Shown here piece after piece: positions 35,031 to 45,759 of a stretch of 64,000 bases of DNA (position 1 is the first letter of the stretch; each line of letters opens with the position of its first letter). Below the pieces are notes generated by a model. It worked only from the letters and a program-made list of their open reading frames with translations. It made no database searches and was not told the origin of the DNA. The stretch is taken from the NCBI RefSeq assembly GCF_900103165.1, contig NZ_FNKY01000001.1, positions 3,286,001-3,350,000 of the forward strand, written 5' to 3'. This DNA is from Nitrosospira multiformis (lineage in GTDB: Bacteria; Pseudomonadota; Gammaproteobacteria; Burkholderiales; Nitrosomonadaceae). A program made the position numbers and the translations under genes.

Positions 35031-37112
35031 TCAGCGCGCCTCCAAGACGGCAATACTACGGGGCTGCGAGAGGTAATGTGCATCTGTGTGCTCGATTTGT
35101 CCATCAGGCAGGCTGATATCTTGCGGTGAAGCCAATGCCGTATCCAGGGCAATATACCATTGCCGCCCCTTGATGAAAGGTAATGGCGCATCCAGCGCCT
35201 GTTCCGACATGTTCATGATCACGTGCAAATCCGCCTCGCCCTCCTCCCGGCCGGCAATCGTGCAGGCAAGTACGCGGCAATGAGGATCATGCCAAAGCGG
35301 TTCGTTCAGTTGCATTCCATGCCAGGCGATATCGGGCAGCTGGCGCCCGGCCACCATAGCGCCCGTAAAAAATTTGTTGGCGGTCAGACTGGGATGCCGC
35401 CGCCGCAAAGCGATCAGCTCCCGTGTGTAGCGCAACATATCGTTGTTCCGCTCGACAAACCCCCAGTCGAACCATGAAAGTTCGTTATCCTGACAATAGG
35501 CATTGTTATTGCCGCGCTGGCTGCGCAATACCTCATCGCCGGCAAGCAGCATGGGTACCCCGCGCGACAGCATCAGAAGGGCCATGAGATTCTTTGCCTG
35601 GCGGCGACGCAACGTCAATACCGCGGCGTCGCCGGTGTCGCCTTCGGCACCGCAATTCCAGCTCAAATTGTCATTGGTTCCGTCACGATTATCTTCGCCA
35701 TTGGCTTCGTTGTGTTTACCGTTATAGCTCACCAGGTCGTACAGCGTGAAGCCATCGTGGCAGGTAATGAAATTGATGCTGTTCGTCGGGCAGCGGCCAC
35801 CGGCGGCGTAGAGATCGGCACTGCCACCGAGCCTGGTCGCCACCGCCCCAACCAATCCGGGGTCACCGCGCACGAAACGCCGCATGATGTCGCGATAGTG
35901 GCCGTTCCATTCAGACCAGGCCATGCCGGGAAATGCACCGACCTGGTAGAGTCCAGCCGCATCCCAAGCTTCGGCAATGACCGGCACATGGCTCAGGATG
36001 TGCGAAGTTTCGATGGCCCATGGCAATGGTGGGTTCGCCAACGGCACACCTTGCTCGCCACGGGCGAACACGCTGGCAAGATCGAAACGAAAACCATCCA
36101 CGCCGAAAGTTTCCACCCAGTATTCGAGGCAATGCACAATGAAACTACTGACCAGGGGATGGTTGCAGTTCACTGTATTGCCGCAACCGGTGAAGTCGAG
36201 GTAACGCTGGCGCTGGCTTGCATCGAGGTGGTAGAAGGCGTCGTTGCCAAGTCCGCGGAAACTGATGACTGGTCCATCCTCGCCACCCTCCGCCGTGTGA
36301 TTGAAAACAACATCCAGTAAAACACCGATGCCTGCCGCGTGAAAAGCATCCACCAGGTCGCGAAACTCCTGGTTGGCCAGGGTCTCGTCGAAGCAGTACT
36401 TGGGGTGTGGGGCCCAGAAACTGTAAGTGTTATAGCCCCAGTAGTTACTCAAACCCGCTTCGGCAACAGGCCACGGAACACTTTGCGTGTCATATGCCAT
36501 GACCGGCAGGAATTCGACATGAGTAATGCCCAGTTCCTTCAGATAGGGGATTTTTTCTTTTAGGCCAGGAAAAAGACCTGGCCGTGACACCCCGGCAGAG
36601 GGGTGCCGGGTAAATCCCCCCACATGAAGTTCATAGATAACCGCGCCGGTCAGATCAGGATTCGCACATAAGCCGGTTTTGGCCGGAACCGGGGGTGCAA
36701 GCGAATTGACTACGATGGCACGCAATCCGCCATCCTTCGTATCGGGGTCGATGCCACGGCACCGATCCCAAAGACTATCGGATACTGCCCTCGCCCAGGG
36801 ATCGAGCAGTTCCTTGTGCGGGTAAAAACGCCGGCCGGTCGAGGCCCAATCGTTGGGGCCATCCATTCGCCAGGTGTAATACGTACCGACCGGCAGTCCG
36901 ACCACGAATACATGCCAGAAAAAAAAGCTGCGGTTGTGCTCCGCATCCAGCACGACCGTCTGAAATGCCTCGGGAGTATCCGCTGCCGCATACAGCACCA
37001 GTTCACCCCCGGTTGCATGTTGGCTGAAAATACAGAAGTTGACACCATCGGCGGTGACGGTAGCTCCCGGCGGAAATCGCGTGCCGGACCTGGTTGGATA
37101 GGGAGGTGTCAT
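35031..37112 (-). CDS. glgX: Glycogen debranching enzyme GlgX (isoamylase type)
   Basis: A 693-residue GH13 enzyme cleaving alpha-1,6 branches of phosphorylase-trimmed glycogen. The N-terminal CBM48 domain (ATVTADGVNFCIFSQHA, YYTWRMDGP) is followed by a barrel with LLDVVFNHTAEGG, the nucleophile Asp in DGFRFDLASVFAR, the acid Glu in VIAEAWDAAG and the transition-state Asp in ITCHDGFTLYDL. It is last in the minus-strand run ackA-xfp-glgP-glgX, 19 bases after glgP. No glgA, glgB or glgC lies in the window. Confidence 0.97.
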   Translation of the reverse strand: MTPPYPTRSGTRFPPGATVTADGVNFCIFSQHATGGELVLYAAADTPEAFQTVVLDAEHNRSFFFWHVFVVGLPVGTYYTWRMDGPNDWASTGRRFYPHKELLDPWARAVSDSLWDRCRGIDPDTKDGGLRAIVVNSLAPPVPAKTGLCANPDLTGAVIYELHVGGFTRHPSAGVSRPGLFPGLKEKIPYLKELGITHVEFLPVMAYDTQSVPWPVAEAGLSNYWGYNTYSFWAPHPKYCFDETLANQEFRDLVDAFHAAGIGVLLDVVFNHTAEGGEDGPVISFRGLGNDAFYHLDASQRQRYLDFTGCGNTVNCNHPLVSSFIVHCLEYWVETFGVDGFRFDLASVFARGEQGVPLANPPLPWAIETSHILSHVPVIAEAWDAAGLYQVGAFPGMAWSEWNGHYRDIMRRFVRGDPGLVGAVATRLGGSADLYAAGGRCPTNSINFITCHDGFTLYDLVSYNGKHNEANGEDNRDGTNDNLSWNCGAEGDTGDAAVLTLRRRQAKNLMALLMLSRGVPMLLAGDEVLRSQRGNNNAYCQDNELSWFDWGFVERNNDMLRYTRELIALRRRHPSLTANKFFTGAMVAGRQLPDIAWHGMQLNEPLWHDPHCRVLACTIAGREEGEADLHVIMNMSEQALDAPLPFIKGRQWYIALDTALASPQDISLPDGQIEHTDAHYLSQPRSIAVLEAR

Positions 37113-37131
37113 AGTCGAGACTTGCGAATCG

Positions 37132-39666
37132 TTAAGCCTTCACAGTCACTGGTCTTATATTCCAGATGTCCTCACAGTATTCCGTAATGGCGCGGTCGGA
37201 TGAGAATTTACCGCTGCGCGCGGTATTGAGAATAGACATCCGTGTCCAGTTCGGGACGTCCTGCCAGGCCGAATTGACCTGCTCCTGACAGGCGATATAG
37301 GCAGCGTAATCGGCCAATACCAGGAAAGGATCATCATGCGTCAGGTTGTCGACCAGTGGACGAAATACTTCGGCATCGCCCTGCGAGAAGTGTCCTGCGC
37401 CAATGAGCTCCAGCACGGCACGCAATTCATCATTTCCTGCAACATAATCATGAGGACGGTAACCGGTACGCTTGACACTCTCGACTTCGGCAGCCGAGAG
37501 ACCGAACAGGAAGAAATTATCTGCCCCGACCTCTTCGCGTATCTCGACATTGGCTCCGTCGAGCGTACCAATGGTGAGCGCGCCGTTGAGCATGAACTTC
37601 ATGTTGCCCGTACCTGACGCTTCTTTGCCGGCCGTGGAGATTTGTTCTGACAGATCGGCGGCTGGATAGATGAGATGTGCATTCTGGACGTTGAAATTCG
37701 GAATGAAAGCGACCTTCATGCGCGTATTCACATCTGGATCGGCATTTATCGTTTCTGCAACGGCATTGATGAGCTTGATGATGCGCTTGGCCATGAAATA
37801 ACCGGGCGCAGCCTTACCGCCGAAAATGAAGGCACGCGGTGGCAATACCAGCGCCGGATTCTCCTTAAGCCTGCGATACATGGTAACAATATGCAAGATG
37901 TTCAGATGCTGGCGCTTGTATTCATGGATACGCTTCACCTGGATGTCAAACAGCCAGCCCGGATCGATCTCGATGCCGGTTTGCGCATGGATGTATGAGG
38001 AGAGGCGCTGCTTGTTGCCGAGTTTTATGGCGTACCAGTCGTGCTGAAAGGCGTCTTTATCCGCATGAGCGTCGAGCTTGCGCAGCAGACCCGGTTCCGT
38101 CAGCCATTGCTGGCCCAGCGTATGATCAAGCAATTCGCGCAAGCCGGGATTTGACAGGGCCAGGAAGCGGCGCGGAGTGACGCCGTTGGTCTTGTTACTG
38201 AAACGCTCCGGCCAGAGCTCATGGAAATCCTTGAGTATGCTGGCCTGGAGTAGCTCGGTATGAAGTGCCGCGACACCATTGATGGCATGACTGCCAACGG
38301 TAGCAAGATGAGCCATGCGCACCCGTTTATCGCCTTCCTCGCCGATCAGGGACATCCGCGCTACGCGAGCCTCGTCGTCCGGGAAGCGTGTACGCACCTC
38401 GTCAAGGAAGCGCCGGTTGATCTCGTAGATGATTTCCAAATGTCGGGGCAACAGCTCGGCGAACATGGGAAGCGGCCATGTTTCAAGTGCCTCCGGCAAC
38501 AAGGTATGGTTCGTATAACCAAAGCTTGCCACGGTGATGGCCCAGGCCGCATCCCAGTCAAATCGCCGCTCATCCACCAGCAGCCGCATCAGTTCGGCCA
38601 CGCCGATGGAAGGGTGCGTGTCATTGAGCTGCACGGCAAAGCGCTCCGCGAAGGTTTCGACCGGTGCATGGGCCAATTCGAGCAGATGCAGCATATCCTG
38701 CAACGAGCAAGTCACGAAAAAATACTGCTGCGCCAGGCGCAGCCTCTTGCCGCTCGCCGGTTCGTCGTTAGGATAGAGCACCTTGGTCACCGTTTCCGAG
38801 ACCAGTTTTTCGTTTACCGCCTGGTAGTAATCACCGACATTGAATGCCTGAAAGTCAAACGACTCGACGGCCTCGGCACTCCACAACCTCAGCGTGTTGC
38901 AGGTGTTGACGCCATAACCCTGGATGGGCGTATCATATGCGACGCCCTTCACCATCCGGTCCGGTATCCAGCGCACACGCTGACAGCCCACCTCGTCCTG
39001 GTAATGTTCGGTATGGCCGCCCCAATTGACATAATAGAAAGTATCAGGCTTGGCAATCTCCCACGGATTGCCTCGACGCAACCACTTGTCGGTGATTTCG
39101 GTTTGCCATCCGTCGCGAATCTCCTGCTCGAAGATACCGAACTCATAGCGAATGCCATAGCCGACCGCGGGACACTGCAGGGTCGCCAGTGAATCAAGAT
39201 AGCAGGCAGCGAGACGACCGAGACCGCCATTGCCCAAGCCCGGCTCCTTCTCGCAAGCAAGAATATCGTCAAGATCGTGGCCGAGAGTCGCCAAGGCATT
39301 TCTCGCTTCCTGTTCAATATGCAGATTCACCAGGTTATTCCCTAAATGGGGCCCCATAAGAAACTCGGCCGATAGATAACATGCAACCTTGCGATTCAAG
39401 TCAAAATAAGTCTGGGTGGTATTAATCCAGCGATACTCCATCCGATCACGAATCGCGAGCGCGAGCGCACGATAGTAATCGTGTGGACTCGCCACGGATG
39501 GCAAGCGACCGACGGAATAATGCAAATGATCAAGCACCGCCTGCGTGAGCGCCGATGCCTGCATCCCGAGGCGGACATCAGAAGCCGTGACTGACAGCGC
39601 AACTTTATCTGCGCCAATTCCAGAAGTTTCCTGAGACATTTCGCTTTTCATGATATTCGCATCCAA
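37132..39666 (-). CDS. glgP: Glycogen/starch/alpha-glucan phosphorylase
   Basis: An 844-residue PLP enzyme releasing glucose 1-phosphate from glycogen. Conserved blocks are LEKEPGLGNGGLGRLAAC-like CEKEPGLGNGGLGRLAACYL, GYGIRYEFGIF, YTNHTLLPEALE and KTNGVTPRRFL. The PLP lysine is in EASGTGNMKFMLNGALTIG. The N-terminal 40 residues are slightly extended, with no sign of the mammalian phosphorylation site. It lies between xfp and glgX, so phosphorolysis and debranching are co-expressed. Confidence 0.98.
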   Translation of the reverse strand: MDANIMKSEMSQETSGIGADKVALSVTASDVRLGMQASALTQAVLDHLHYSVGRLPSVASPHDYYRALALAIRDRMEYRWINTTQTYFDLNRKVACYLSAEFLMGPHLGNNLVNLHIEQEARNALATLGHDLDDILACEKEPGLGNGGLGRLAACYLDSLATLQCPAVGYGIRYEFGIFEQEIRDGWQTEITDKWLRRGNPWEIAKPDTFYYVNWGGHTEHYQDEVGCQRVRWIPDRMVKGVAYDTPIQGYGVNTCNTLRLWSAEAVESFDFQAFNVGDYYQAVNEKLVSETVTKVLYPNDEPASGKRLRLAQQYFFVTCSLQDMLHLLELAHAPVETFAERFAVQLNDTHPSIGVAELMRLLVDERRFDWDAAWAITVASFGYTNHTLLPEALETWPLPMFAELLPRHLEIIYEINRRFLDEVRTRFPDDEARVARMSLIGEEGDKRVRMAHLATVGSHAINGVAALHTELLQASILKDFHELWPERFSNKTNGVTPRRFLALSNPGLRELLDHTLGQQWLTEPGLLRKLDAHADKDAFQHDWYAIKLGNKQRLSSYIHAQTGIEIDPGWLFDIQVKRIHEYKRQHLNILHIVTMYRRLKENPALVLPPRAFIFGGKAAPGYFMAKRIIKLINAVAETINADPDVNTRMKVAFIPNFNVQNAHLIYPAADLSEQISTAGKEASGTGNMKFMLNGALTIGTLDGANVEIREEVGADNFFLFGLSAAEVESVKRTGYRPHDYVAGNDELRAVLELIGAGHFSQGDAEVFRPLVDNLTHDDPFLVLADYAAYIACQEQVNSAWQDVPNWTRMSILNTARSGKFSSDRAITEYCEDIWNIRPVTVKA

Positions 39667-39687
39667 TTAAGTTGGAAAATACTTCAT

Positions 39688-42072
39688 TCAGTATGGCCAG
39701 ACCCAGTTGCTGAACATCTCATTATCTGTGCCATGCTCATGGGCATATGCCAGGTTCAGGATAATCTCGTTCTTCATTTGTTCTTTCAGATGGGCAGCCC
39801 TGGCGGCAAGGGTAGGCACACGATCGATGACATCGATGACCAGAGTAAAGCGGTCAGCCTGATTAAGAATTGCCAGCTCCAACGGCGTATTGATGTTCCC
39901 TCGCTCCTTGTAACCCCGAACATGCAGATTTTCATGATTCTTGAAGCGATAGGCCAGCTTGTGGATCAACCACGGATAACCGTGGAAGTTGAATATCACC
40001 GGCTTGCAAGTAGTAAACAAACTGTCGAATTCTCGCTCTGTCGAGCCGTGCGGGTGCTCGCTCGCCGGTTGCATCTTATACAGGTCAACGACATTGACGA
40101 AACGCACCTTCAAGTCCGGCAGATGTTCGCGCAGGATGGCGGTTGCCGCCAGTGCCTCCTGGGTCGCCACGTCGCCACAGGAGGCCATCACCACATCCGG
40201 TTCAACGCCCTGGTCGTTGCTCGCCTGTCCCCAGATACCAATTCCCTTGGCGCAATGTACGATGGCCTCATCGATGGTAGTGAACTGCAGGTGCTTCTGC
40301 TTGTCGGCGACAATGACATTGATACAGTCGGTCGAACGCAGGCACTGGTCCGCCACCGCCAGCAGCGTATTGGCATCGGGCGGTAGATAGATGCGCGTAA
40401 CGGATGGACTTTTGTTGGTCACCAGGTCGATGAAGCCCGGATCCTGATGGGAGAAGCCATTGTGATCCTGCCGCCAGACCGTGGAAGACAGAAGAATGTT
40501 CTGCGAGGCCACGGAGGCGCGCCAGGGGACATGGTTCTTCGAAATATCCAGCCACTTGGCGTGCTGATTGAACATGGAATCCACCACATGGGCGAAGGCT
40601 TCGTAGGTATGGAAAAAGCCGTGACGGCCCGTCAGCAGGTAGCCTTCAAGCCAGCCGATCAGGGTGTGCTCCGAAAGCATTTCCATCACGCGACCGTCAC
40701 GTGACAGTTCACCACCGTCAGCATCCTCCGGCAAAAGATCCGCCATCCAGACTTTCTTCGAGACTTCATACATGGCCTGCAAGCGGTTGGAGGCAGTCTC
40801 GTCGGGACCAAACAGACGGAAATTGGTCATGTTGTTACGCATCACATCGCGCAGGAATTCACCCAGCGGCCGGGTATTCTCATAAAGCACCTTGCCTGCT
40901 TGTGGCACGTCGACGGCATAGTCGCGGAAGTTGGGCAGTTTGAGCTCCTTGCGTAACAAACCACCATTGGCATGCAGGTTTGCACTCATGCGCAATAGAC
41001 CCTTGGGCGCCAATTCCCGCAGTTCAGGCAGGAAACGACCGTCGGCATCAAACAATTCTTCCGGCTTGTAGCTCTTCAGCCAATCCTCGAGCATCTTGAA
41101 GTTCTTTGGATTCTCGCGCACATCCGAGAATGGCACCTGATGGGAACGCCAGCTTCCTTCCGCCTTGTGGCTATTGATCTCTTTGGGTCCGGTCCAGCCC
41201 TTCGGCGAACGCAGCACGATCATCGGCCAGCGCGGACGCTCCGCCTTGCCGCTGTCCCGGGCCGTTTTCTGGATGGCTTGAATATCGGCAATGGCTTGTT
41301 CCAAAGTGGCCGCCATTTTCTGATGCATGTCCGTGGGATCGTCGCCCTCGACAAAGTAAGGGGTGTAACCATAGCCGCGGAACAAGGCATCAAGCTCCTC
41401 GTGGCTGATGCGCGCGAGGATGGTCGGATTAGCGATTTTGTAGCCATTCAGGTTCAATATTGGCAGTACCGCCCCATCACGGATAGGATTGATGAATTTA
41501 TTGGAATGCCAGGCAGTTGCAAGCGGCCCGGTTTCGGCTTCTCCATCTCCCACCACGCAGGCAACGATAAGGTCTGGATTGTCCAGACAAGCGCCGTAAG
41601 CATGCGAAAGGCTGTACCCGAGTTCACCGCCTTCATGAATGGAACCAGGAGTCTCAGGGGTAACGTGAGAGCCAATCTGTCCCGGAAAAGAGAATTGCTT
41701 GAAAAACTTCTGTAGCCCTTCGATATCCTGGCCCTTGTCGGGGTAAACCTCGGAATAGGTACCCTCCAGGTAGGTCGGACCAAGCACGCCCGGTGCGCCA
41801 TGACCAGGACCGGCCATGAAGATCACATCCAGATCGTCGCGCTTGATGATTCGATTGAGATGCGCCCAGGTGAAGGACAACGCCGGGCTCGCTCCCCAGT
41901 GGCCAAGTAGCCGATGCTTGACATGCTCAACCTTGAGGGGTTCCTTGAGTAATGGATTATCGCGGAGATAAATCATGCCGACCGAGAGGTAATTGCATGC
42001 TCTCCACCAGGCGTTGATCAGGCGTAATTCTTCGGCATCAAGCGGATTGGGAATTTGGGCTGATTGAGTCAT
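39688..42072 (-). CDS. xfp: Xylulose-5-phosphate/fructose-6-phosphate phosphoketolase
   Basis: A 794-residue thiamine-diphosphate enzyme splitting Xu5P or F6P to acetyl phosphate plus a triose or tetrose phosphate. N-terminal [38 protein letters not shown] and the TPP motif [22 protein letters not shown] are diagnostic, as are [11 protein letters not shown] and [11 protein letters not shown]. The length is standard. It sits directly downstream of ackA, which uses its acetyl phosphate. Confidence 0.98.
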   Translation of the reverse strand: MTQSAQIPNPLDAEELRLINAWWRACNYLSVGMIYLRDNPLLKEPLKVEHVKHRLLGHWGASPALSFTWAHLNRIIKRDDLDVIFMAGPGHGAPGVLGPTYLEGTYSEVYPDKGQDIEGLQKFFKQFSFPGQIGSHVTPETPGSIHEGGELGYSLSHAYGACLDNPDLIVACVVGDGEAETGPLATAWHSNKFINPIRDGAVLPILNLNGYKIANPTILARISHEELDALFRGYGYTPYFVEGDDPTDMHQKMAATLEQAIADIQAIQKTARDSGKAERPRWPMIVLRSPKGWTGPKEINSHKAEGSWRSHQVPFSDVRENPKNFKMLEDWLKSYKPEELFDADGRFLPELRELAPKGLLRMSANLHANGGLLRKELKLPNFRDYAVDVPQAGKVLYENTRPLGEFLRDVMRNNMTNFRLFGPDETASNRLQAMYEVSKKVWMADLLPEDADGGELSRDGRVMEMLSEHTLIGWLEGYLLTGRHGFFHTYEAFAHVVDSMFNQHAKWLDISKNHVPWRASVASQNILLSSTVWRQDHNGFSHQDPGFIDLVTNKSPSVTRIYLPPDANTLLAVADQCLRSTDCINVIVADKQKHLQFTTIDEAIVHCAKGIGIWGQASNDQGVEPDVVMASCGDVATQEALAATAILREHLPDLKVRFVNVVDLYKMQPASEHPHGSTEREFDSLFTTCKPVIFNFHGYPWLIHKLAYRFKNHENLHVRGYKERGNINTPLELAILNQADRFTLVIDVIDRVPTLAARAAHLKEQMKNEIILNLAYAHEHGTDNEMFSNWVWPY

Positions 42073-42235
42073 GGTAGCTTCTCCTCATTCTCGTTAATGA
42101 ATCGCCATTTCCAGGCGAGAAAAGATCGTGCATGAGACAGTAAGTAAAACTTGGGATGGGTAAGCGATGCCCTTTCGTTGGCGATGCCAACAGCCAGCGT
42201 TCTTACCCTTGAGCAATGGACGGCGGGTTCAAGCG

Positions 42236-43438
42236 TCATGGCGATTCTCCTGATTCAATGGATTTCAGAATGCGCCGGGTATGCCGTGCGATCAGCAGCT
42301 CTTCATTGGTCGGGATAACCCAGACCGGAATCCGGCTTTCCGCCTTGCTGATGCAGGGACCGCCAATGGCGTTGGCGACGGGATCCAGCGCCAGCCCCAA
42401 CCAGGCGGCGGCCTGGCAAATACTCTCCCGGATTGGCGCGGAGTGCTCGCCGATGCCGGCGGTGAACACCAATGCATCGAGTCCGCCCAGGGCTGCCGTG
42501 AGTGACCCCAGCTCGCGGCCAACGCGGTAGACAAACAACTCCACCGCAAATTTCGCCTTCGGGTCGGCGGAGTTAATCAGGGCGCGCATATCGCTGGATA
42601 GGCCCGAAACACCGAGCAGCCCGGACTGCCGGTAGAGCAGTTTCTCGACCTCACGGGTATCCATCTTCAGTTCATCCATCAAATAGAGGATGACACCAGG
42701 ATCAAGGCTGCCGCAACGTGTCCCCATGGGCAGCCCGTCAACGGCGGTAAATGCCATAGTACTGGCGATGCTTTTGCCACCCTGGACGGCGCACATGCTG
42801 GCGCCGTTGCCCAGGTGCAGCACTACCACGCGTCCTTGTGCGACGCTGGAGTCATACTCCGGCAGAACAGAAGCGATGTACTCGTAGGAAAGGCCGTGGA
42901 ACCCATAGCGGCGCACGCCCCGCCCGGTAATCTCTGACGGCAACGCGAAGGCTTGCGCCACTGCCGGTTGAGTGCAATGGAAGGCGGTATCAAAGCAGGC
43001 CACCTGGGGCAGTTCCGGATGGTTGGCCATCAACAAGCGGATGGGCATCAGGTTATGGGGCTGATGCAACGGTGCCAGCGGAATCAGTTGTTCCAGATGC
43101 CCAACGATCTCGGCCGTCAGGCGCACCGGGGCGGCGTAGTCGATACCACCATGCACAATACGGTGGCCAACGGCGGCCAGATGATGTTCCACGAGATGCT
43201 CGCGCAGGAAGTCGGCCAAATAGGCGATTGCGCCGTCGTGGCCAAGCGGTTGGCCTGGCACCCACTGCTTTTCACCGACAATGGCACCAGCCGCATCCTT
43301 GGCCTTGAACCGGGACGTGTTGTACAACCCCTCCAGCTGTCCGCCGAGGAACAGTTCAAGCGACTCGCCGTGCTCCAGGAACAGCGAGAACTTGATACTG
43401 GAGGAGCCAGCATTAACAACCAGAATAGCATTGCTCAT
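42236..43438 (-). CDS. ackA: Acetate kinase
   Basis: A 400-residue ASKHA-fold kinase that converts acetyl phosphate and ADP to acetate and ATP. The start MSNAILVVNAGSSSIKFSLF was chosen over a 25-residue longer frame because of the conserved N terminus and the GGTGG ribosome site. Further motifs are GHRIVHGG, ACFDTAFH, RYGFHGLSYEY, HLGNGASMCA and FTAGIGEHSAPIRE. It is the first gene of the ackA-xfp-glgP-glgX run; no pta lies adjacent, consistent with acetyl phosphate supplied by Xfp. Confidence 0.98.
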   Translation of the reverse strand: MSNAILVVNAGSSSIKFSLFLEHGESLELFLGGQLEGLYNTSRFKAKDAAGAIVGEKQWVPGQPLGHDGAIAYLADFLREHLVEHHLAAVGHRIVHGGIDYAAPVRLTAEIVGHLEQLIPLAPLHQPHNLMPIRLLMANHPELPQVACFDTAFHCTQPAVAQAFALPSEITGRGVRRYGFHGLSYEYIASVLPEYDSSVAQGRVVVLHLGNGASMCAVQGGKSIASTMAFTAVDGLPMGTRCGSLDPGVILYLMDELKMDTREVEKLLYRQSGLLGVSGLSSDMRALINSADPKAKFAVELFVYRVGRELGSLTAALGGLDALVFTAGIGEHSAPIRESICQAAAWLGLALDPVANAIGGPCISKAESRIPVWVIPTNEELLIARHTRRILKSIESGESP

Positions 43439-43544
43439 CAGACTACCACCCTGCTGGTGTTTTCCTGCCGAGATTGGGCGACAAGGCCCGCCACTTCCAG
43501 ATGGAGCAGGCATTCCTCTGCAGTGTAAAATTCTTAAGTGTCGT

Positions 43545-43913
43545 TCATGCTGCCGAGCAGACTTGTAAGGCTTTCAGTGCCTCGACACCCTCATACTTGA
43601 GGCCCTTGAGAAGAACATCTGAAACGTTCGGCCCAGCTTTCTTCAATTCCAGATGGAATGCATAGGAAACAGTATTATTAGCATACGTACCCAAGACTTC
43701 TGATTTGTTTGTATCAGGGTAGACCCGGACGCTATATTGCAGAGCGTTAATGTTCTGTCGTTTATCGGTCTGCATCTTAGCGGCGACGCAACGAGCGAGG
43801 GCTGAGTAATCCCCTTTTATCTCACCGGCAAGTAATGTCTCCTGTTCTTCCACTTCCGTGAGGTTTGCGCAGCCAGAAAGAACTAATGCTGTCGTGATCA
43901 TTAAGAGCTTCAT
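43545..43913 (-). CDS. Small lipoprotein
   Basis: A 122-residue protein. The ATG at 43913, with AAGG upstream, gives a lipoprotein signal (MKLLMITTALVLSGC, lipidated Cys15). The mature part is alpha/beta with two later Cys and the stretch SVRVYPDTNKSEVLGTYAN. It ends GVEALKALQVCSAA. No family is recognised; outer-membrane attachment is inferred because the residue after Cys is Ala. Confidence 0.75.
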   Translation of the reverse strand: MKLLMITTALVLSGCANLTEVEEQETLLAGEIKGDYSALARCVAAKMQTDKRQNINALQYSVRVYPDTNKSEVLGTYANNTVSYAFHLELKKAGPNVSDVLLKGLKYEGVEALKALQVCSAA

Positions 43914-44217
43914 CTCAACCTTTATTATTGAGTTGACTACTTTATGCGGAAGATTAATGAGTGATACCCCAAACGTACCACCGGGTTTTACCCCATTTCT
44001 ACGGACGGCTTGGCTAAGTCTAAAGCATTGTTGACGCATTTCCAGTATCTTCGTTTTCGTGGGTTATGGAATCGTCCGATACAGTCGCAGACACCTGTAT
44101 CTGTTCGCGCCTCAGCCCGGATGCGATACTGTCGACACATCCCATGAAATCTATTTATAGTTTATTTTTTGATTATTACTACACTTCGATACAGAATATG
44201 AATCTGGGACAAATGCA

Positions 44218-44643
44218 GTGCTCAGCTTACCGTCTAAACCCGCAATCCGAGCAGTTCAACGTTGTGATGATCCGACTCTCACGCTTACACTGGCAGCAGC
44301 ATTTGATAACGATCCAGTGACGAGATTCTGTGTTCGCACAGATGCCCGCCGCCACTGGGCCATGCGAGTCGGCTTCAAACGAGCGCTGGATTTATATCAA
44401 CCATACGGCTTAACCTTTATCGCAAACGATGGAGCGGGTGCTGCGCTTTGGGCCCGTCATGACCAATGGCAATTCACGTTCTGGCAAGAGTGTTCGCTCA
44501 TTCCACTGTATATGCGCGTCTGTGGCATCAGTCGCTTCATGCATCTCAGTCGCGGATTCGACGCGATGAAATTACACCATCCGGTTGAACGTCATTATTA
44601 TCTCTACTTGCTCGGTGTACATCCTGACCACCAGTCACATGGC
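44218..44643 (+). pseudogene. GNAT acetyltransferase, truncated
   Basis: The frame from the GTG at 44218 gives a GNAT-type domain: KPAIRAVQRCDDPTLTLTLA then AFDNDPVTRF, GAGAALWARHDQWQ and the acetyl-CoA motif start HYYLYLLGVHPDHQSHGL. The normal continuation (GxGxALL and the last two strands) is replaced by unrelated sequence from about 44644, where a phage-like frame begins. Loss of the cofactor loop should inactivate it. Confidence 0.7.
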
Positions 44644-44644
44644 T

Positions 44645-44920
44645 TGCACTGCAGTTGCAGAACATGCACTGGACATTGCGGATGATGGATCCAACGACTG
44701 GATGGAATCACACGACCCCGAAAACCGTGGCTGGCAGTTCAATGGGGAGCACGTGCAGCGCTCCAGGTTGCGCGTAGAGACGAGAAAATGGTTTCTATCA
44801 AAACTGATGCCCAAGGTATAGGGCGACAAATCCTCAGTGGAGCTGAGTGGCTCGCTGGACCTCGCTAAGGAAATTCTTGCTGCACGTAAGAGGGTAGCGA
44901 AGAAATGTGTCACAGAATGA
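44645..44920 (+). pseudogene. Phage terminase small-subunit fragment with internal stop
   Basis: The frame reads EHALDIADDGSNDWMESHD, GWQFNGEHVQRSRLRVETRKW and LSKLMPKV, then TAG (44819-44821) where a Tyr codon is expected, then GDKSSVELSGSLDLAKEILAA and a stop. The DIADD...NDWM, GEHVQRSRLRVDTRKW and YGDK blocks are characteristic of small terminase subunits of tailed phages. The N-terminal third is missing. It suggests a lost prophage next to tRNA-Ser. Confidence 0.7.
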
Positions 44921-45442
44921 AATAATGCCGCCCCCAAAGGTAAATTTGTTTATCGGCAAAGAATCGTCCTACTGAGGCTGTTGGCTGCTGAATTTCCACA
45001 CGTGTTTTGACCCCATCAACATCGCGGTGTGCAATTGAGCGAGACTGCCAGGAGGTCGCGGGCGATTGTACCTGATAAGTTGCTATTTGGAACTTCCAGC
45101 AGCATTCCTAGCTCATGATCGTCCATTGCAGAGAGGTCGTGTCTTAACACAGCCCTCCCCCACGGCCGAATCACTGCTAATTCACATAATCGGCCACCTT
45201 GCTGAGCGCATAGATGTGACTGTGCAGCTCATGCATAAGCCACCAAGCAATGACCGGGCATCTTGGCCACCGGACCGTTGTGGAAGTCGGCATTACGAAC
45301 ATCGATGTCAAGATAATATAAATAAATTGTGAGTTATTTGTGAACTAAAGTTATCCATGATCGTCTTACGAGGACACCAGTAAGGTGCGGAGCACCTCTT
45401 AAAAAAGTACTTTCGTAAACGCAACCACAGGAGAACTTGAAA
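44921..45442. other. Intergenic debris between terminase remnant and tRNA-Ser region
   Basis: No supported gene in about 520 bases. An 88-codon plus-strand frame (45066-45332) has no ribosome site or motif and a composition unlike coding sequence. Probably former prophage DNA. Confidence 0.45.
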
Positions 45443-45652
45443 ATGAGCAAACATGTTACTTATTTGCGGACCCTCGAAGGCAACATCGAGCGCTTGCCAA
45501 ATGCCATCACCACGCAACTCGGTAATTCGCTGCATCCCTACCATTATGAAGAAACCCTCGTGGGCTGGCCTGAATCCAAGGTATATTGGGCGAACGCCAG
45601 AGGTCCTGCCGTGGGTCTGGCACCGCTGGACGCAACTTTCGAGATTAGATGA
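45443..45652 (+). CDS. Small hypothetical protein
   Basis: A 69-codon frame with a good AGGAG ribosome site ten bases before the ATG. Sequence features are SKHVTYLRTLEGNIERLPN and GWPESKVYWANARGP. There is no membrane segment and no recognised family. It may be a relic of the lost prophage or a genuine small gene. Confidence 0.4.
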   Translation: MSKHVTYLRTLEGNIERLPNAITTQLGNSLHPYHYEETLVGWPESKVYWANARGPAVGLAPLDATFEIR

Positions 45653-45759
45653 TCGTTACAGCGTGAGAAATAAACGAGGAGCTACGTGGGTTGAAACGTG
45701 GGTATAGAAAGTTAATATAATAAATATTACTTTATAAACATAGATATATACAATATTTT

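Noticed and set aside
38260-39192. 310-codon frame antisense to glgP
   Set aside because: Shadow of a clearly real phosphorylase gene, with no start signals or motif.
43439-43513. Longer acetate kinase start at 43513
   Set aside because: The extra 25 residues are Pro/Gly-rich and unconserved, while the start at 43438 gives the canonical N terminus with a ribosome site.
45066-45332. 88-codon plus-strand frame near tRNA-Ser
   Set aside because: No ribosome site or motif; probably prophage debris.
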